64,000 bases of DNA from Ruminococcus sp. AF31-8BH (GCF_003460605.1 NZ_QTVN01000005.1:186001-250000); one strand, 5' to 3'. Shown: positions 42,960 to 51,236, counted from the stretch's first letter. Notes: generated from the letters alone by a model not told the origin. Translations and numbers: made by a program.

Positions 42960-42973
42960 CGAACATAGGTTCG
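42960..42973 (+). promoter_or_regulatory. LexA (DinR) SOS box of recA
   Basis: CGAACATAGGTTCG is a perfect match to the Gram-positive LexA consensus CGAAC-N4-GTTCG. It lies about 10 bp after the expected transcription start, where bound LexA would block the polymerase. recA, and probably recX with it, should be DNA-damage inducible. Confidence 0.93.
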
Positions 42974-43063
42974 TATTTTTGAAAAAGAGATATTTATACA
43001 GTCCGTTTAATGGTTACAGCATCTGGGACTGTACTGATTATTAAGAACAGGAGAATTGAGATC

Positions 43064-44140
43064 ATGATAAATGAAGAGAAGAGAAAAGCCCTGGAAGCAG
43101 CGCTGGGACAGATTGAGAAGCAGTATGGCAAGGGCTCTGTCATGAAGCTGGGAGAATCCAGTGCCAACATGCAGGTAGAGACCGTTCCCACAGGTTCCTT
43201 AAGCCTTGACATTGCTCTTGGCGTAGGCGGTGTGCCCAAGGGACGTATTGTAGAGATTTATGGACCAGAGTCCAGCGGTAAGACCACAGTTGCCCTTCAC
43301 ATGGTAGCTGAGGTGCAGAAGCGCGGCGGAATCGCAGGCTTCATTGATGCGGAGCATGCCCTGGATCCTGTATATGCCAAGAATATCGGCGTAGACATTG
43401 ACAACCTTTATATTTCCCAGCCGGATAATGGCGAGCAGGCACTTGAGATCGCAGAGACCATGGTGCGTTCCGGTGCTGTTGACATTATCATCGTGGACTC
43501 TGTTGCAGCCCTGGTTCCAAAGGCTGAGATCGACGGAGACATGGGAGACAGCCACGTAGGCCTGCAGGCACGTCTGATGTCCCAGGCACTTCGTAAGCTG
43601 ACTGCCATCATCAGCAAGTCCAACTGCGTTGTGATCTTTATCAACCAGCTTCGTGAGAAGGTGGGCGTTATGTTCGGTAACCCGGAGACCACCACCGGCG
43701 GACGTGCCCTGAAGTTCTACTCCTCCGTGCGTCTTGATGTGCGCCGGGTAGAGACCCTGAAGCAGGGCGGTGAGATGGTTGGTAACCACACCAGAATCAA
43801 GGTAGTGAAGAATAAAGTAGCTCCGCCATTTAAGCAGGCAGAATTTGACATTATGTTCGGTACTGGAATCTCTAAGGAAGGCGATATCCTTGACCTTGCC
43901 GCTGAGAATTCCATTGTGAACAAGAGCGGTGCATGGTACGCTTACGAGGGCAATAAGATCGGCCAGGGCCGTGAGAATGCCAAGCTGTTCCTGAAGGAGC
44001 ACCCGGAGATCTGCGATGAGATCGAGCGCAAGGTGCGCATTCATTATAACCTGCTTCCAGGTGAGGAAGAGGAACAGCAGGAGACGAAGACTGCTGAAGC
44101 AGCATTGACAGCTGATGCTCCTGGGGAAGAAGAGGAATAA
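43064..44140 (+). CDS. recA: Recombinase RecA
   Basis: A 358-residue recombinase. Walker A is [14 protein letters not shown] near residue 67, Walker [19 protein letters not shown] near 140, and loop L2 with [20 protein letters not shown] near 190-212. An acidic C-terminal tail ([10 protein letters not shown]...GEEEE) is present. ATG 43064 follows AGGAGA by 9 nt; the upstream in-frame ATG at 43010 has no RBS. It catalyses strand exchange and LexA cleavage. recX follows with no gap. Confidence 0.97.
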   Translation: MINEEKRKALEAALGQIEKQYGKGSVMKLGESSANMQVETVPTGSLSLDIALGVGGVPKGRIVEIYGPESSGKTTVALHMVAEVQKRGGIAGFIDAEHALDPVYAKNIGVDIDNLYISQPDNGEQALEIAETMVRSGAVDIIIVDSVAALVPKAEIDGDMGDSHVGLQARLMSQALRKLTAIISKSNCVVIFINQLREKVGVMFGNPETTTGGRALKFYSSVRLDVRRVETLKQGGEMVGNHTRIKVVKNKVAPPFKQAEFDIMFGTGISKEGDILDLAAENSIVNKSGAWYAYEGNKIGQGRENAKLFLKEHPEICDEIERKVRIHYNLLPGEEEEQQETKTAEAALTADAPGEEEE

Positions 44141-44644
44141 ATGATGGCGTCTGTATCTGAAGAGCAGAAGAATGCCAGAAGGAAGGCAATGCTTCTCTTA
44201 GAACATATGGACCGCACAGAGAAAGGCCTGTCTGACCGGCTGCGTCAGGCAGGCTTTTCAGCAGAAGCTACAGAGGATGCCATGGAATATGTGCGCTCCT
44301 ACGGCTATCTCAATGACCTGCGGTATGCTGAGAACTACATTTCCTTTCGGATGGGCACCAAGAGCCGCCAGAAGATCCTCCAGGAGCTCTCTGGTAAAGG
44401 AGTTGACCGTGCCACAGCCCTTGCAGCCTGGGAGGCAGCTGCCGAAGTGGAACAGCCCGACGAGCTGGCCGTCCTTCGCGCCACTGTCCAGAAGAAATGC
44501 CAGCCAGACTCCGCATTGGATGAGAAAGCCATGCGAAGGCTTCAAGGCTTTTTGCTCCGCAGAGGCTTTTCCTACGGAGACATCTCCCACGTACTGGATG
44601 AGATGCACATTACTTGTGAGAGAAATTCCTTTTTGTCAGAATGA
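44141..44644 (+). CDS. recX: RecA regulatory protein RecX
   Basis: A 167-residue helical protein of three tandem RecX repeats. It has KAMLLLEHMDRTEKGLSDRLRQAGFS near residue 16, YLNDLRYAENYISFR near 56 and FLLRRGFSYGDISHVLD near 136. RecX inhibits or modulates RecA filaments. It begins at the base after the recA stop (ATG 44141 or the next ATG 44144), so it is in the SOS-controlled recA transcript. Confidence 0.88.
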   Translation: MMASVSEEQKNARRKAMLLLEHMDRTEKGLSDRLRQAGFSAEATEDAMEYVRSYGYLNDLRYAENYISFRMGTKSRQKILQELSGKGVDRATALAAWEAAAEVEQPDELAVLRATVQKKCQPDSALDEKAMRRLQGFLLRRGFSYGDISHVLDEMHITCERNSFLSE

Positions 44645-44681
44645 GAGTTTTAAATCTTTTATTTTTATGGGCTCTTGGGAA

Positions 44682-44727
44682 TGTGATGAAACTTGACGAA
44701 ATTTAAATTCTCTTTTTCTGTAGAAAA
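44682..44727 (+). repeat. Left 46-bp direct repeat of the scar (possible att site)
   Basis: Begins TGTGATGAAACTTGACGAAA and ends TTTTTCTGTAGAAAA. It matches 46188-46233 at 42 of 46 positions. Weaker similarity (GGCT-TT-G) continues upstream of both. It bounds the region with the integrase remnant. Confidence 0.85.
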
Positions 44728-44868
44728 GTGTTATATTTCTATGGAAAGGACTGGAAAGCCTTGATTTTACAGCGTTTCCAGACATGAAAGAAACCAAATA
44801 AATATAGTTTTATGACATTTTTATGACAAACAGCGGAAATTTTCTTGGATTTCAAGCAAGTTGGTATA

Positions 44869-44897
44869 TTGATTTCAAGATTTGCATATGCTATAAT
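44869..44897 (+). promoter_or_regulatory. Promoter of the candidate antitoxin RNA
   Basis: TTGATT (44869-44874), exactly 17 bp, TATAAT (44892-44897). Transcription would start near 44904. Confidence 0.75.
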
Positions 44898-44903
44898 GCC
44901 ATT

Positions 44904-44985
44904 AGGCAAAAGAAATGATGAGTCCATGTGGACAAAAAGAGTGAAGCCCTCAGTACCGCGAATACTGGGGGCTTCTTCTTGTTTA
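44904..44985 (+). ncRNA. Candidate type I antitoxin RNA
   Basis: A short RNA of about 80 nt is predicted between a good promoter and a 13-bp terminator hairpin. It has no start codon with RBS. Bases 44908-44921 (AAAAGAAATGATGA) are identical to the plus strand at 45090-45103. Then TCCAT and TGGAC match 45106-45110 and 45112-45116. So the RNA is complementary to the toxin mRNA over the start codon and first seven codons. It is also complementary to the mRNA's terminator, because the two convergent RNAs share that hairpin. This is the layout of RNA II in the Fst/par systems. Prediction only; expression not shown. Confidence 0.72.
44943..44985. terminator. Shared bidirectional terminator of the toxin-antitoxin pair
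   Basis: GAAGCCCTCAGTA (44943-44955) pairs with 44963-44975 (one wobble). T-rich TTCTTGTTTATTT follows on plus; on minus the complement of CAAAAAGAG gives a U tract too. Confidence 0.85.
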
Positions 44986-45023
44986 TTTATAGTAGACAAG
45001 AAACTACTAGGTTAGTGTTGCCC

Positions 45024-45110
45024 TTACTCGTCGCCATCTAGCCATTTGATGATGTAGTGGCAAACTACACCAGCCGTACAGGAGACAAGAAAAGAAATGA
45101 TGATTTCCAT
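45024..45110 (-). CDS. Candidate Fst-like type I toxin, 28-residue hydrophobic peptide
   Basis: The peptide starts MEIIISFLVS, has a single hydrophobic helix (about residues 2-21, including TAGVVCHYII) and ends KWLDGDE. A hydrophobic helix with GVV followed by a WLD and charged tail is the pattern of Fst/par membrane toxins. ATG at 45110 has a perfect AGGAGGTG (45126-45119) at 8 nt. A -10 TATACT (45165-45160) would start the mRNA near 45153, where GTTGTC/GACAAC (45153-45148 with 45135-45130) forms a 5' hairpin next to the RBS, as in Fst mRNA. The mRNA would end at the shared terminator. Too short for usual gene callers. Toxicity is inferred. Confidence 0.72.
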   Translation of the reverse strand: MEIIISFLVSCTAGVVCHYIIKWLDGDE

Positions 45111-45159
45111 ATGGACTACACCTCCTCCCGTTGTCGGGTATCGGGTGGACAACATAGTT

Positions 45160-45187
45160 AGTATAGCATGGGTTAGAACAAAATGAA
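45160..45187 (-). promoter_or_regulatory. Probable toxin promoter
   Basis: The -10 TATACT (45165-45160) is good. The -35 is weak; TTTCAT-like bases lie about 17 bp further right. Confidence 0.5.
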
Positions 45188-45225
45188 ATAAAAAGATAAA
45201 AATAATATAATTGATATTTAAATAA

Positions 45226-45420
45226 TTAATTTTTAGTATTTAGCCATTTTACAAAACATTTCATGAAATTATAAGATAGTGAGTAATTATATTTTTCTGC
45301 AATTTTAGGAATCTGTAAAATCATATCATCTGGCGTTCCCCATCCCAATATATATTCATTTCTTGAAAAATGTTTTATTTCGTCTAGTTTGTATTGCACA
45401 ATCTTTATTAATCTTTGATA
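45226..45420 (-). pseudogene. C-terminal fragment of an unknown gene
   Basis: An open minus-strand frame of 64 codons ending at TAA 45226-45228. It reads like real protein: KIVQYKLDEIKHFSRNEY, ILGWGTPDDMILQIPKIAEK and NFMKCFVKWLNTKN. It is AT-rich like the rest of the scar. It has no start and breaks off within a base or two of where the integrase fragment begins on the other strand, marking a deletion junction near 45420. Family not recognised. Confidence 0.6.
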
Positions 45421-46033
45421 TTATCCTGTCATTGTATTTGCACTATCCACAGGACTGCGTATTGGAGAAATTTGTGGGCTGCGTTGGGAAGATGTTGACT
45501 TAAAGGGGAGTGTGATACATGTAAGGCAGCAGTTAATATATAAGAATCTGGGCGAAGGTCAAAAGTATTATATCCATCCACTGAAAACAGAGACAAGCAA
45601 ACGTGATATTCCACTGACAGAAACGGCGCGAAAAAGCCTGATAAAGCAAAGGGAGCTTGATTTTATTCTTGGCAGACGTTCAAAGGAAAAGTCCCTGGAG
45701 GGGAAAAGAAATTTTGTTTTTATTAATTCTGTGGGAAAGCAGTTTACGCCGCAGAGTTTGGATCATCCACTTATCAATATAGTGAATACCTATAATAAAC
45801 GAGAGTGTGTGATAGCAGAAGGAGAATGTAGGGAGCCTATTTTATTGCCGCACATAACAGCTCATATATTGAGACACACAGCCTGTACACGTCTTGCCGA
45901 AGCTGGGATTGATCCAAAAGCGTTACAGGTTATTATGGGACATTCTGACATTGCAACGACAATGGATATTTACAATCATGCGGACTATGAGCGTATTCAG
46001 AATGAAATGAAAAAAGCAGAAAATATTATCTGA
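45419..46033 (+). pseudogene. Truncated tyrosine recombinase (phage/ICE integrase), catalytic domain only
   Basis: About 204 codons remain of a usual 380-400. The frame opens after TGA 45416-45418. All six catalytic positions are visible: Arg in LSTGLRIGEICGLRW, Lys in PLKTETSKRDIPL, His and Arg in HITAHILRHTA, His in VIMGHSDIATT, and Tyr in MDIYNHADY. The arm-binding and core-binding N-terminal domains are gone, so it should be inactive. A GTG at 45512 gives an internal start without RBS. Related to Tn916/ICE and prophage integrases of Firmicutes. Confidence 0.85.
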
Positions 46034-46041
46034 AAATCAAG

Positions 46042-46074
46042 GCCACTTTCCTTTTATTGGGCGGTGGCTTTTTT
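46042..46074 (+). terminator. Integrase-associated terminator
   Basis: GCCAC (46042-46046) pairs with GTGGC (46064-46068) around a long loop, then six T, the usual arrangement after Tn916-like integrase genes. Confidence 0.6.
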
Positions 46075-46187
46075 ATGACAAAAATTATGACAAATTTTAT
46101 GACATTTGAAAGAAAAAAGACGAAAATAGACGACAGATTAATTTTTATCCAAACCGCGAAAACCCTTGATTTATAGGCTTTTTGAGC

Positions 46188-46233
46188 TGTGATGAAACTT
46201 GACGAAATATAAATTTCATTTTTCTGTAGAAAA
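46188..46233 (+). repeat. Right 46-bp direct repeat of the scar (possible att site)
   Basis: TGTGATGAAACTTGACGAAA...TTTTTCTGTAGAAAA, 42/46 identical to 44682-44727. It ends 3 bp before the rny -35. Confidence 0.85.
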
Positions 46234-46235
46234 AC

Positions 46236-46264
46236 TTGACATAATTCTAAAAAAAAGATAAACT
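46236..46264 (+). promoter_or_regulatory. Probable rny promoter
   Basis: TTGACA (46236-46241), 17-bp A-rich spacer, TAAACT (46259-46264). Confidence 0.6.
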
Positions 46265-46314
46265 TGTATTGTTGTGATTGCACAATGAAAACTAAATATT
46301 GAGGAGGTGCTCCT

Positions 46315-47871
46315 GTGACAACAATTATTGTTGCAGTTGTCGCTGTAGTAGCCACTCTACTGATTGCGGTTCCTATTACTAGTAAAGTTTCTGTGGATAA
46401 TAAGGTTAAGAAAGACGCAGAAACGATTGGGTCAGCTGAAGAAAAGGCCAGAGGCATCATTGATGAAGCTTTAAAGGCGGCCGAAACAAAGAAACGTGAA
46501 ACTTTATTGGAAGTAAAGGAAGAATCTCTCCGCACTAAAAATGAACTGGAGAAGGAAACCAAGGAACGTAGAAACGAACTGCAGAAATATGAGAAGCGTG
46601 TCTTAGCGAAGGAAGAAACCGTCGATAAGAAGGCTGAGGCAGTTGAGAAGCGCGAAGCAGAGTGTACAGCGAGATTTGCTGAATTGCAAAAGAAAGAAAG
46701 AAGAGTAGACGAGCTTGAGCTGAAAGGAGTACAGGAACTGGAACGTGTTTCCGGTTTAACCTCCGAACAGGCAAAAGAAGAATTGCTCAGATCTGTAGAA
46801 GACGATGTAAAGGTTGATGTTGCCAAGCTTTACAAAGAACTTGAGAATCAGGCGAAGGAAGAAGCAGGAAAAAAAGCCAAAGAGTATGTGGTAAATGCCA
46901 TTCAGAAATGTGCGGTAGACCACGTTGCCGAAACTACTATTTCCGTAGTACAGCTTCCAAGCGATGAGATGAAGGGACGTATTATCGGCCGTGAGGGACG
47001 TAATATTCGTACCATGGAGACTTTGACAGGTGTAGATCTTATTATTGACGATACTCCTGAAGCAGTTGTCCTCTCATCCTTTGATCCTATCAGACGTGAG
47101 GTGGCACGAGTAGCTCTTGAGAAGCTGATCGTAGATGGACGTATCCATCCTGCCAGAATCGAAGAAATGGTTGAGAAAGCGCAGAAGGAAGTTGAAAACC
47201 AGATCCGTGAGGATGGTGAGAATGCAGCTATGGATGTTGGTGTTCACGGTATTCATCCAGAACTTCTGAAACTCCTTGGCCGTATGAAATTCCGTTCAAG
47301 CTATGGACAGAATGCATTGAAGCACTCCATCGAGGTTGCGCAGCTTTCCGGCTTGCTTGCAGGAGAGATTGGCGTAGACGTACGTATGGCGAAACGTGCA
47401 GGCTTGCTTCATGATATTGGTAAGTCTATTGATCATGAGGTTGAAGGATCTCACATTGAAATTGGTGTAAACCTTTGCAAGAAGTATAAGGAAACCCCGC
47501 TTGTTATTAATGCAGTAGCAGCACATCATGGTGATGTGGAGCCGGAGAGCCTTATCGCCTGCATCGTACAGGCTGCAGATGCGATTTCCGCAGCGCGTCC
47601 AGGTGCCAGAAGAGAGACACTGGAGACTTATACCAACAGACTGAAACAGCTTGAGGACATTACAAACCAGTTCAAGGGTGTAGAGAAATCCTTTGCGATC
47701 CAGGCTGGTAGAGAAATCCGTGTGATGGTAGTTCCTGAGCATGTGAACGATTCTGAGATGGTACTTCTCGCAAGAGACATAGCGAAGCAGATTGAGGCTG
47801 AGCTTGAGTATCCGGGCCAGATCAAGGTCAATGTGATCCGCGAGAGCAGAGCCGTTGATTATGCCAAATAA
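46315..47871 (+). CDS. rny: Ribonuclease Y
   Basis: A 518-residue membrane-anchored endoribonuclease that starts mRNA decay. An N-terminal helix ([18 protein letters not shown] at 2-19) is followed by a long coiled coil (about 25-185). The KH domain has [20 protein letters not shown] near 220, and the HD domain has [14 protein letters not shown] near 363. The GTG start follows GGAGG. Length is normal. The mobile-element scar lies directly upstream but its own promoter appears intact. Confidence 0.95.
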   Translation: MTTIIVAVVAVVATLLIAVPITSKVSVDNKVKKDAETIGSAEEKARGIIDEALKAAETKKRETLLEVKEESLRTKNELEKETKERRNELQKYEKRVLAKEETVDKKAEAVEKREAECTARFAELQKKERRVDELELKGVQELERVSGLTSEQAKEELLRSVEDDVKVDVAKLYKELENQAKEEAGKKAKEYVVNAIQKCAVDHVAETTISVVQLPSDEMKGRIIGREGRNIRTMETLTGVDLIIDDTPEAVVLSSFDPIRREVARVALEKLIVDGRIHPARIEEMVEKAQKEVENQIREDGENAAMDVGVHGIHPELLKLLGRMKFRSSYGQNALKHSIEVAQLSGLLAGEIGVDVRMAKRAGLLHDIGKSIDHEVEGSHIEIGVNLCKKYKETPLVINAVAAHHGDVEPESLIACIVQAADAISAARPGARRETLETYTNRLKQLEDITNQFKGVEKSFAIQAGREIRVMVVPEHVNDSEMVLLARDIAKQIEAELEYPGQIKVNVIRESRAVDYAK

Positions 47872-47902
47872 TCGGAGTTAATTTACATTAAAAAGCAAAG
47901 AG

Positions 47903-47952
47903 ACCGCTTCCGCATTTTTCATGAAATATGAGAAATGCGGAGGCGGTTTTTT
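47903..47952 (+). terminator. rny terminator
   Basis: ACCGCTTCCGCATTT (47903-47917) pairs with 47933-47947 (one wobble), then six T. Confidence 0.9.
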
Positions 47953-48058
47953 ATTATGAAAATTCTGTACGGCAGCTGTGGAAACAGCATAGGCGTGGAA
48001 CAGCTGACTTTTTTCATAATTAAAACAAAGTCGGCGTAGAATGGTACAGGGTGAAGCT

Positions 48059-48658
48059 ATGGAAAAATTACTTTGCATCAAAACGAAAACCACTTTTCCG
48101 GGAATGGCCCTGCTGCTCTTTGGATTTCTGGCAGGAATGATAATTCCCAATCTTGTTTACCGGTTTACCTGGAAGCAGCAGGCTTTTTCCGCGGTTTATC
48201 TGCTTGGCACCTATGGACGGACTGCCGCATATGGAAAAGAATATCTGTACCAGATCATTGGGATGCGGGGCGGGATGTTTCTCCTTACACTGCTGTGCGG
48301 ATTTACAGTGTTTGGGGTGCCCCTTGCAGTGCTGTCCATGATTTTTACGGGGCTTGGCCTTGGAATGGTATTTGTCATGTCTATCCTGCAGTTTGGATTG
48401 GCAGGTGGAGCCGTGGCAGCGGGGCTTTTGCTTCCCCAGTATCTCATCTATATTCCCGTGTGGATGAAAGTCTACGGGATGGTTTACAAAGAATCCAGGG
48501 CAATCTGGCGCAATCATGGGATTTTTCCGGGAAAAGTAAGCAGCTATTTTTTGAATTCCCTTCTGTGGACAGCCATATTCGGGCTTGGAATCCTTCTGGA
48601 ATGGTGCATAAATCCCTGGATTTTGCGGCAAATCCTTGGATTTATAAATTTTTTTTAG
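48059..48658 (+). CDS. spoIIM: Stage II sporulation protein M
   Basis: A 199-residue membrane protein with about five helices; SpoIIM is part of the SpoIIDMP engulfment machine. The opening FPGMALLLFGFLAGMIIPNL, LLCGFTVFGVPLAVLSMIFTG in the middle (GFTVFGVPLAVL) and WRNHGIFPGKVSSYFLNSLLW near the end fit the family. ATG 48059 is chosen over 48041 because AGGGTG precedes it. No spoIID/P neighbours. Confidence 0.82.
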   Translation: MEKLLCIKTKTTFPGMALLLFGFLAGMIIPNLVYRFTWKQQAFSAVYLLGTYGRTAAYGKEYLYQIIGMRGGMFLLTLLCGFTVFGVPLAVLSMIFTGLGLGMVFVMSILQFGLAGGAVAAGLLLPQYLIYIPVWMKVYGMVYKESRAIWRNHGIFPGKVSSYFLNSLLWTAIFGLGILLEWCINPWILRQILGFINFF

Positions 48659-48773
48659 ACAAAATTCGAGAAAAAACAACAAGATATAGTGCTGGTTACC
48701 ATAAGATTAACATTATTTTGTAAAATAACTGAAAAAAGCCCAATTTTAAGCGGTTTCGGCGCGAAAAAAAGGT

Positions 48774-48802
48774 TTGATTTTATGTCAATTACAAAGTATA
48801 AT
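48774..48802 (+). promoter_or_regulatory. xerD promoter
   Basis: TTGATT (48774-48779), 17 bp, TATAAT (48797-48802). The 170-nt leader has a short GGGTGACTAGCCC hairpin but no known riboswitch. Confidence 0.7.
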
Positions 48803-48981
48803 ACAGGTACATTTTAAATTATTGTGGGTGACTAGCCCATATCTTAGAGCGTGAAAAAAGAATACGCATAAAATGCGATGAATAATGATGGAGCGGGCAG
48901 TCGGAGAACTGAGGCTGTATTTATCATTTATTTGGATTTATGAAGCGAAATTCAGAACAGAAGAGACAGGAAGTAAACAGT

Positions 48982-49863
48982 ATGGAACAGGAAATACGCG
49001 AATTTATTGATTATTTACATAATACGAAGAAGACATCCCAGAATACGGAGGTTTCCTATCAGCGTGACCTGACTAAGATGGCAGCGTACCTGCAGAAGAA
49101 GGGCATTGCTGCTGTGGAAGAGGTGCGGGAATTTGACCTTATGGGATATATGGATTATATGGAGAAAGAAAATTTCGCGTCCTCCACTATTTCCAGAAGC
49201 GTTGCTTCCATGCGTGCGTTTTTCCAGCATATGTTCGCCCTGCGAAGAATCGATGAGAACCCTGCAGACAATCTGAAATCTCCCAAGGTGGAGAAGAAGC
49301 TTCCTGAGATTCTCAGCATCCAGGAGGTAGACAATCTCCTGAAGCAGCCAGACCTGACTACGCCAAAAGGCATTCGTGACAAGGCAATGCTGGAGCTTCT
49401 TTATGCCACAGGCATGCGCGTCAGCGAACTGATCCATCTGGAAGTGAGCGATGTGAATCTTCAGATGGGCTATGTAGTATGTCAGGAAAATAAAGAGCGC
49501 ATTATCCCCGTCGGCAATGTGAGCAAGGAAGCCCTTGATCTGTACCTGGACAAGGGACGGGATGTATTTGTGAAGGATGACAACGAGAATGCTTTATTTA
49601 CCAACTGCTCCGGCAAGGCCATGAGCCGCCAGGGTTTCTGGAAAATGCTTAAGGGCTATGCAGAAGAAGCTGGAATCCACAGAGACATTACACCCCACAC
49701 CCTGCGGCATTCCTTCGCCGTACATATGCTCCAGAACGGTGCGGACATCAGAAGCGTCCAGGAAATGCTTGGCCACTCCGATATTTCCACCACACAGGTT
49801 TACCTCAGCATGAACATTAACAGGATGAGAGATGTGTACATGAAAGCACATCCGAGACACTAG
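48982..49863 (+). CDS. xerD: Tyrosine recombinase XerD/XerC type
   Basis: A 293-residue recombinase for chromosome dimer resolution at dif. The SAM-like core-binding domain (1-105) has EFIDYLHNTKKTSQNTEVSY. The catalytic set is ATGMRVSELIHLEV (Arg), the Lys in the QENKERIIPVG hairpin, HTLRHSFAVHML (His, Arg), MLGHSDISTTQVYLSM (His, Tyr). ATG 48982 follows AGGAAG; upstream in-frame ATG at 48940 lacks an RBS. XerD is preferred over XerC by general feel of the N-terminus; only one such gene is here. The TAG stop is the first triplet of a 75-bp palindromic element. Confidence 0.87.
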   Translation: MEQEIREFIDYLHNTKKTSQNTEVSYQRDLTKMAAYLQKKGIAAVEEVREFDLMGYMDYMEKENFASSTISRSVASMRAFFQHMFALRRIDENPADNLKSPKVEKKLPEILSIQEVDNLLKQPDLTTPKGIRDKAMLELLYATGMRVSELIHLEVSDVNLQMGYVVCQENKERIIPVGNVSKEALDLYLDKGRDVFVKDDNENALFTNCSGKAMSRQGFWKMLKGYAEEAGIHRDITPHTLRHSFAVHMLQNGADIRSVQEMLGHSDISTTQVYLSMNINRMRDVYMKAHPRH

Positions 49864-49935
49864 AGCATGTTTGAAAAAGGCTTTCTGCAAGATGTACGCC
49901 CCACTTTGCGGGAATGATTTTTCAAACACGCTCTA
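49861..49935 (+). repeat. 75-bp palindromic element with TAGAGC ends
   Basis: The ends are 18-bp inverted repeats with one mismatch: TAGAGCATGTTTGAAAAA at left, TTTTTCAAACACGCTCTA at right. The middle holds GTACGCCCCACTTTGCGGG. Partial members are at 16183, 20840 and 34778. It has the size and form of a small MITE or REP-type element. It could also act as a terminator-like stem for xerD. Confidence 0.85.
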
Positions 49936-50021
49936 GGATATAGAATAAGAGCGAAAAGACTGTCCGGGAAAGTATTCTGGGCAGTTTTAAGGAAGTCACG
50001 CCCAAAAATGAAACCCCATAA

Positions 50022-50064
50022 AAAAATCTCCTGGATTCTCAAAATCAGAATCCAGGAGATTTTT
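50022..50064. terminator. Terminator of the DAHP synthase gene (bidirectional form)
   Basis: A perfect 18-bp stem (50022-50039 with 50047-50064) flanked by A and T runs. Confidence 0.92.
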
Positions 50065-50113
50065 CTCTAATCAGATAGAACAAACAGAAATCACTCTGCC
50101 AGATACACCTTTA

Positions 50114-51145
50114 TCAGCACATCTCAGCAATAGTATACAGCAGCTTCTCAGACTCATCCCATCCAAGGCATGCATCTGTAATAGATTTGCCATATACATG
50201 GTTCGGGCCGATCTTCTGGTTGCCTGGCTCGATGTAGCTCTCGATCATAAGCCCCTTAACCAGACCATGTACATCAGAATCAACCTGACGGCTGTGAAGC
50301 ACTTCCTTGGCAATACGGATCTGCTGCTCATACTGCTTGTTGGAGTTGGAGTGGTTGGTATCTACGATAGTAGCCATGTTCTTGAGATTCTTAGCAGAAT
50401 ATTTCTCAAAAAGAAGGCGAAGGTCTTCGTAATGATAGTTCGGAATGGCCTCTCCGTGCTTATTTACCGCACCGCGAAGAATGGTATGTGTAAGCTCATT
50501 ACCTGTAGTTTCAACTTCCCATCCTCTGTAGATGAAAGTATGGCTTCCCTGAGCTGCCACAACAGAGTTCAGCATAACGCTGTAATCTCCACTGGTAGGG
50601 TTCTTCATTCCTGCCGGAACGTCCATACCGCTGACAGTCAGACGGTGCTGCTGGTCCTCAACAGAACGTGCACCAACTGCTACGTAGGAAAGAAGGTCGG
50701 AAAGGTAGCGCCAGTTCTCCGGATAAAGCATCTCATCTGCGCAGGTAAACTCGCTCTCCTCAATAGCGCGGATGTGCATCTTACGGATGGCAACAAGTCC
50801 GGCAAGCATATTCGGCTTTTTCTCCGGGTCTGGCTGATGAACCATACCCTTATAGCCCTCTCCGGTAGTACGCGGTTTATTCGTATAAACTCGTGGAATG
50901 ATTAAAACTTTATCCGCGATCTTGTCCTGAACTTTGCGAAGTCTCAGCAGATAATCGCATACAGCATCTTCATTATCTGCAGAGCAGGGACCGATGATTG
51001 CAAGAAATTTATCGGATTTTCCAGTGAATACGTCACGAATCTCCTGATCACGTTTCTCTTTCAGTGCCTTGATCTTTGCATCAATGGGATATTGGTTGCG
51101 GATCTCGTCGGGTGTCGGAAGCTTTTTGATGAATTCAAATCCCAT
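50114..51145 (-). CDS. aroF: 3-deoxy-7-phosphoheptulonate (DAHP) synthase, class I (AroG/AroF type)
   Basis: A 343-residue enzyme for the first shikimate step (PEP plus erythrose-4-phosphate). Motifs are AIIGPCSADNEDAV near residue 50, VYTNKPRTTGEGYKG near 85, GMKNPTSGDYSVMLNSV near 180, DTNHSNSNKQYEQQ near 262 and the final CLGWDESEKLL. It is the aromatic-sensitive E. coli-like type; which amino acid inhibits it cannot be read here. ATG 51145 (GFEFIKKLPTP) follows AGGAGA; an upstream in-frame ATG at 51187 is less likely. The exact letter (aroF, G or H) is not resolved. Confidence 0.9.
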   Translation of the reverse strand: MGFEFIKKLPTPDEIRNQYPIDAKIKALKEKRDQEIRDVFTGKSDKFLAIIGPCSADNEDAVCDYLLRLRKVQDKIADKVLIIPRVYTNKPRTTGEGYKGMVHQPDPEKKPNMLAGLVAIRKMHIRAIEESEFTCADEMLYPENWRYLSDLLSYVAVGARSVEDQQHRLTVSGMDVPAGMKNPTSGDYSVMLNSVVAAQGSHTFIYRGWEVETTGNELTHTILRGAVNKHGEAIPNYHYEDLRLLFEKYSAKNLKNMATIVDTNHSNSNKQYEQQIRIAKEVLHSRQVDSDVHGLVKGLMIESYIEPGNQKIGPNHVYGKSITDACLGWDESEKLLYTIAEMC

Positions 51146-51236
51146 GGTATTTTCTCCTTTTATCGGCAAAATTTGCTTTCGTTTCAATATTATAGACTAT
51201 GAACCGAAAAATGTCGATAGGCAAATTTCGTGAAAA

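Noticed and set aside
44739..44999. 86-codon minus-strand frame across the small RNA locus
   Set aside because: It has no RBS, crosses the strong shared terminator and reads like noise, whereas the promoter-terminator layout on the plus strand is clear.
48780..48981. Riboswitch in the xerD leader
   Set aside because: Only short local stems (GGGTGACTAGCCC) are seen, with no conserved aptamer core.
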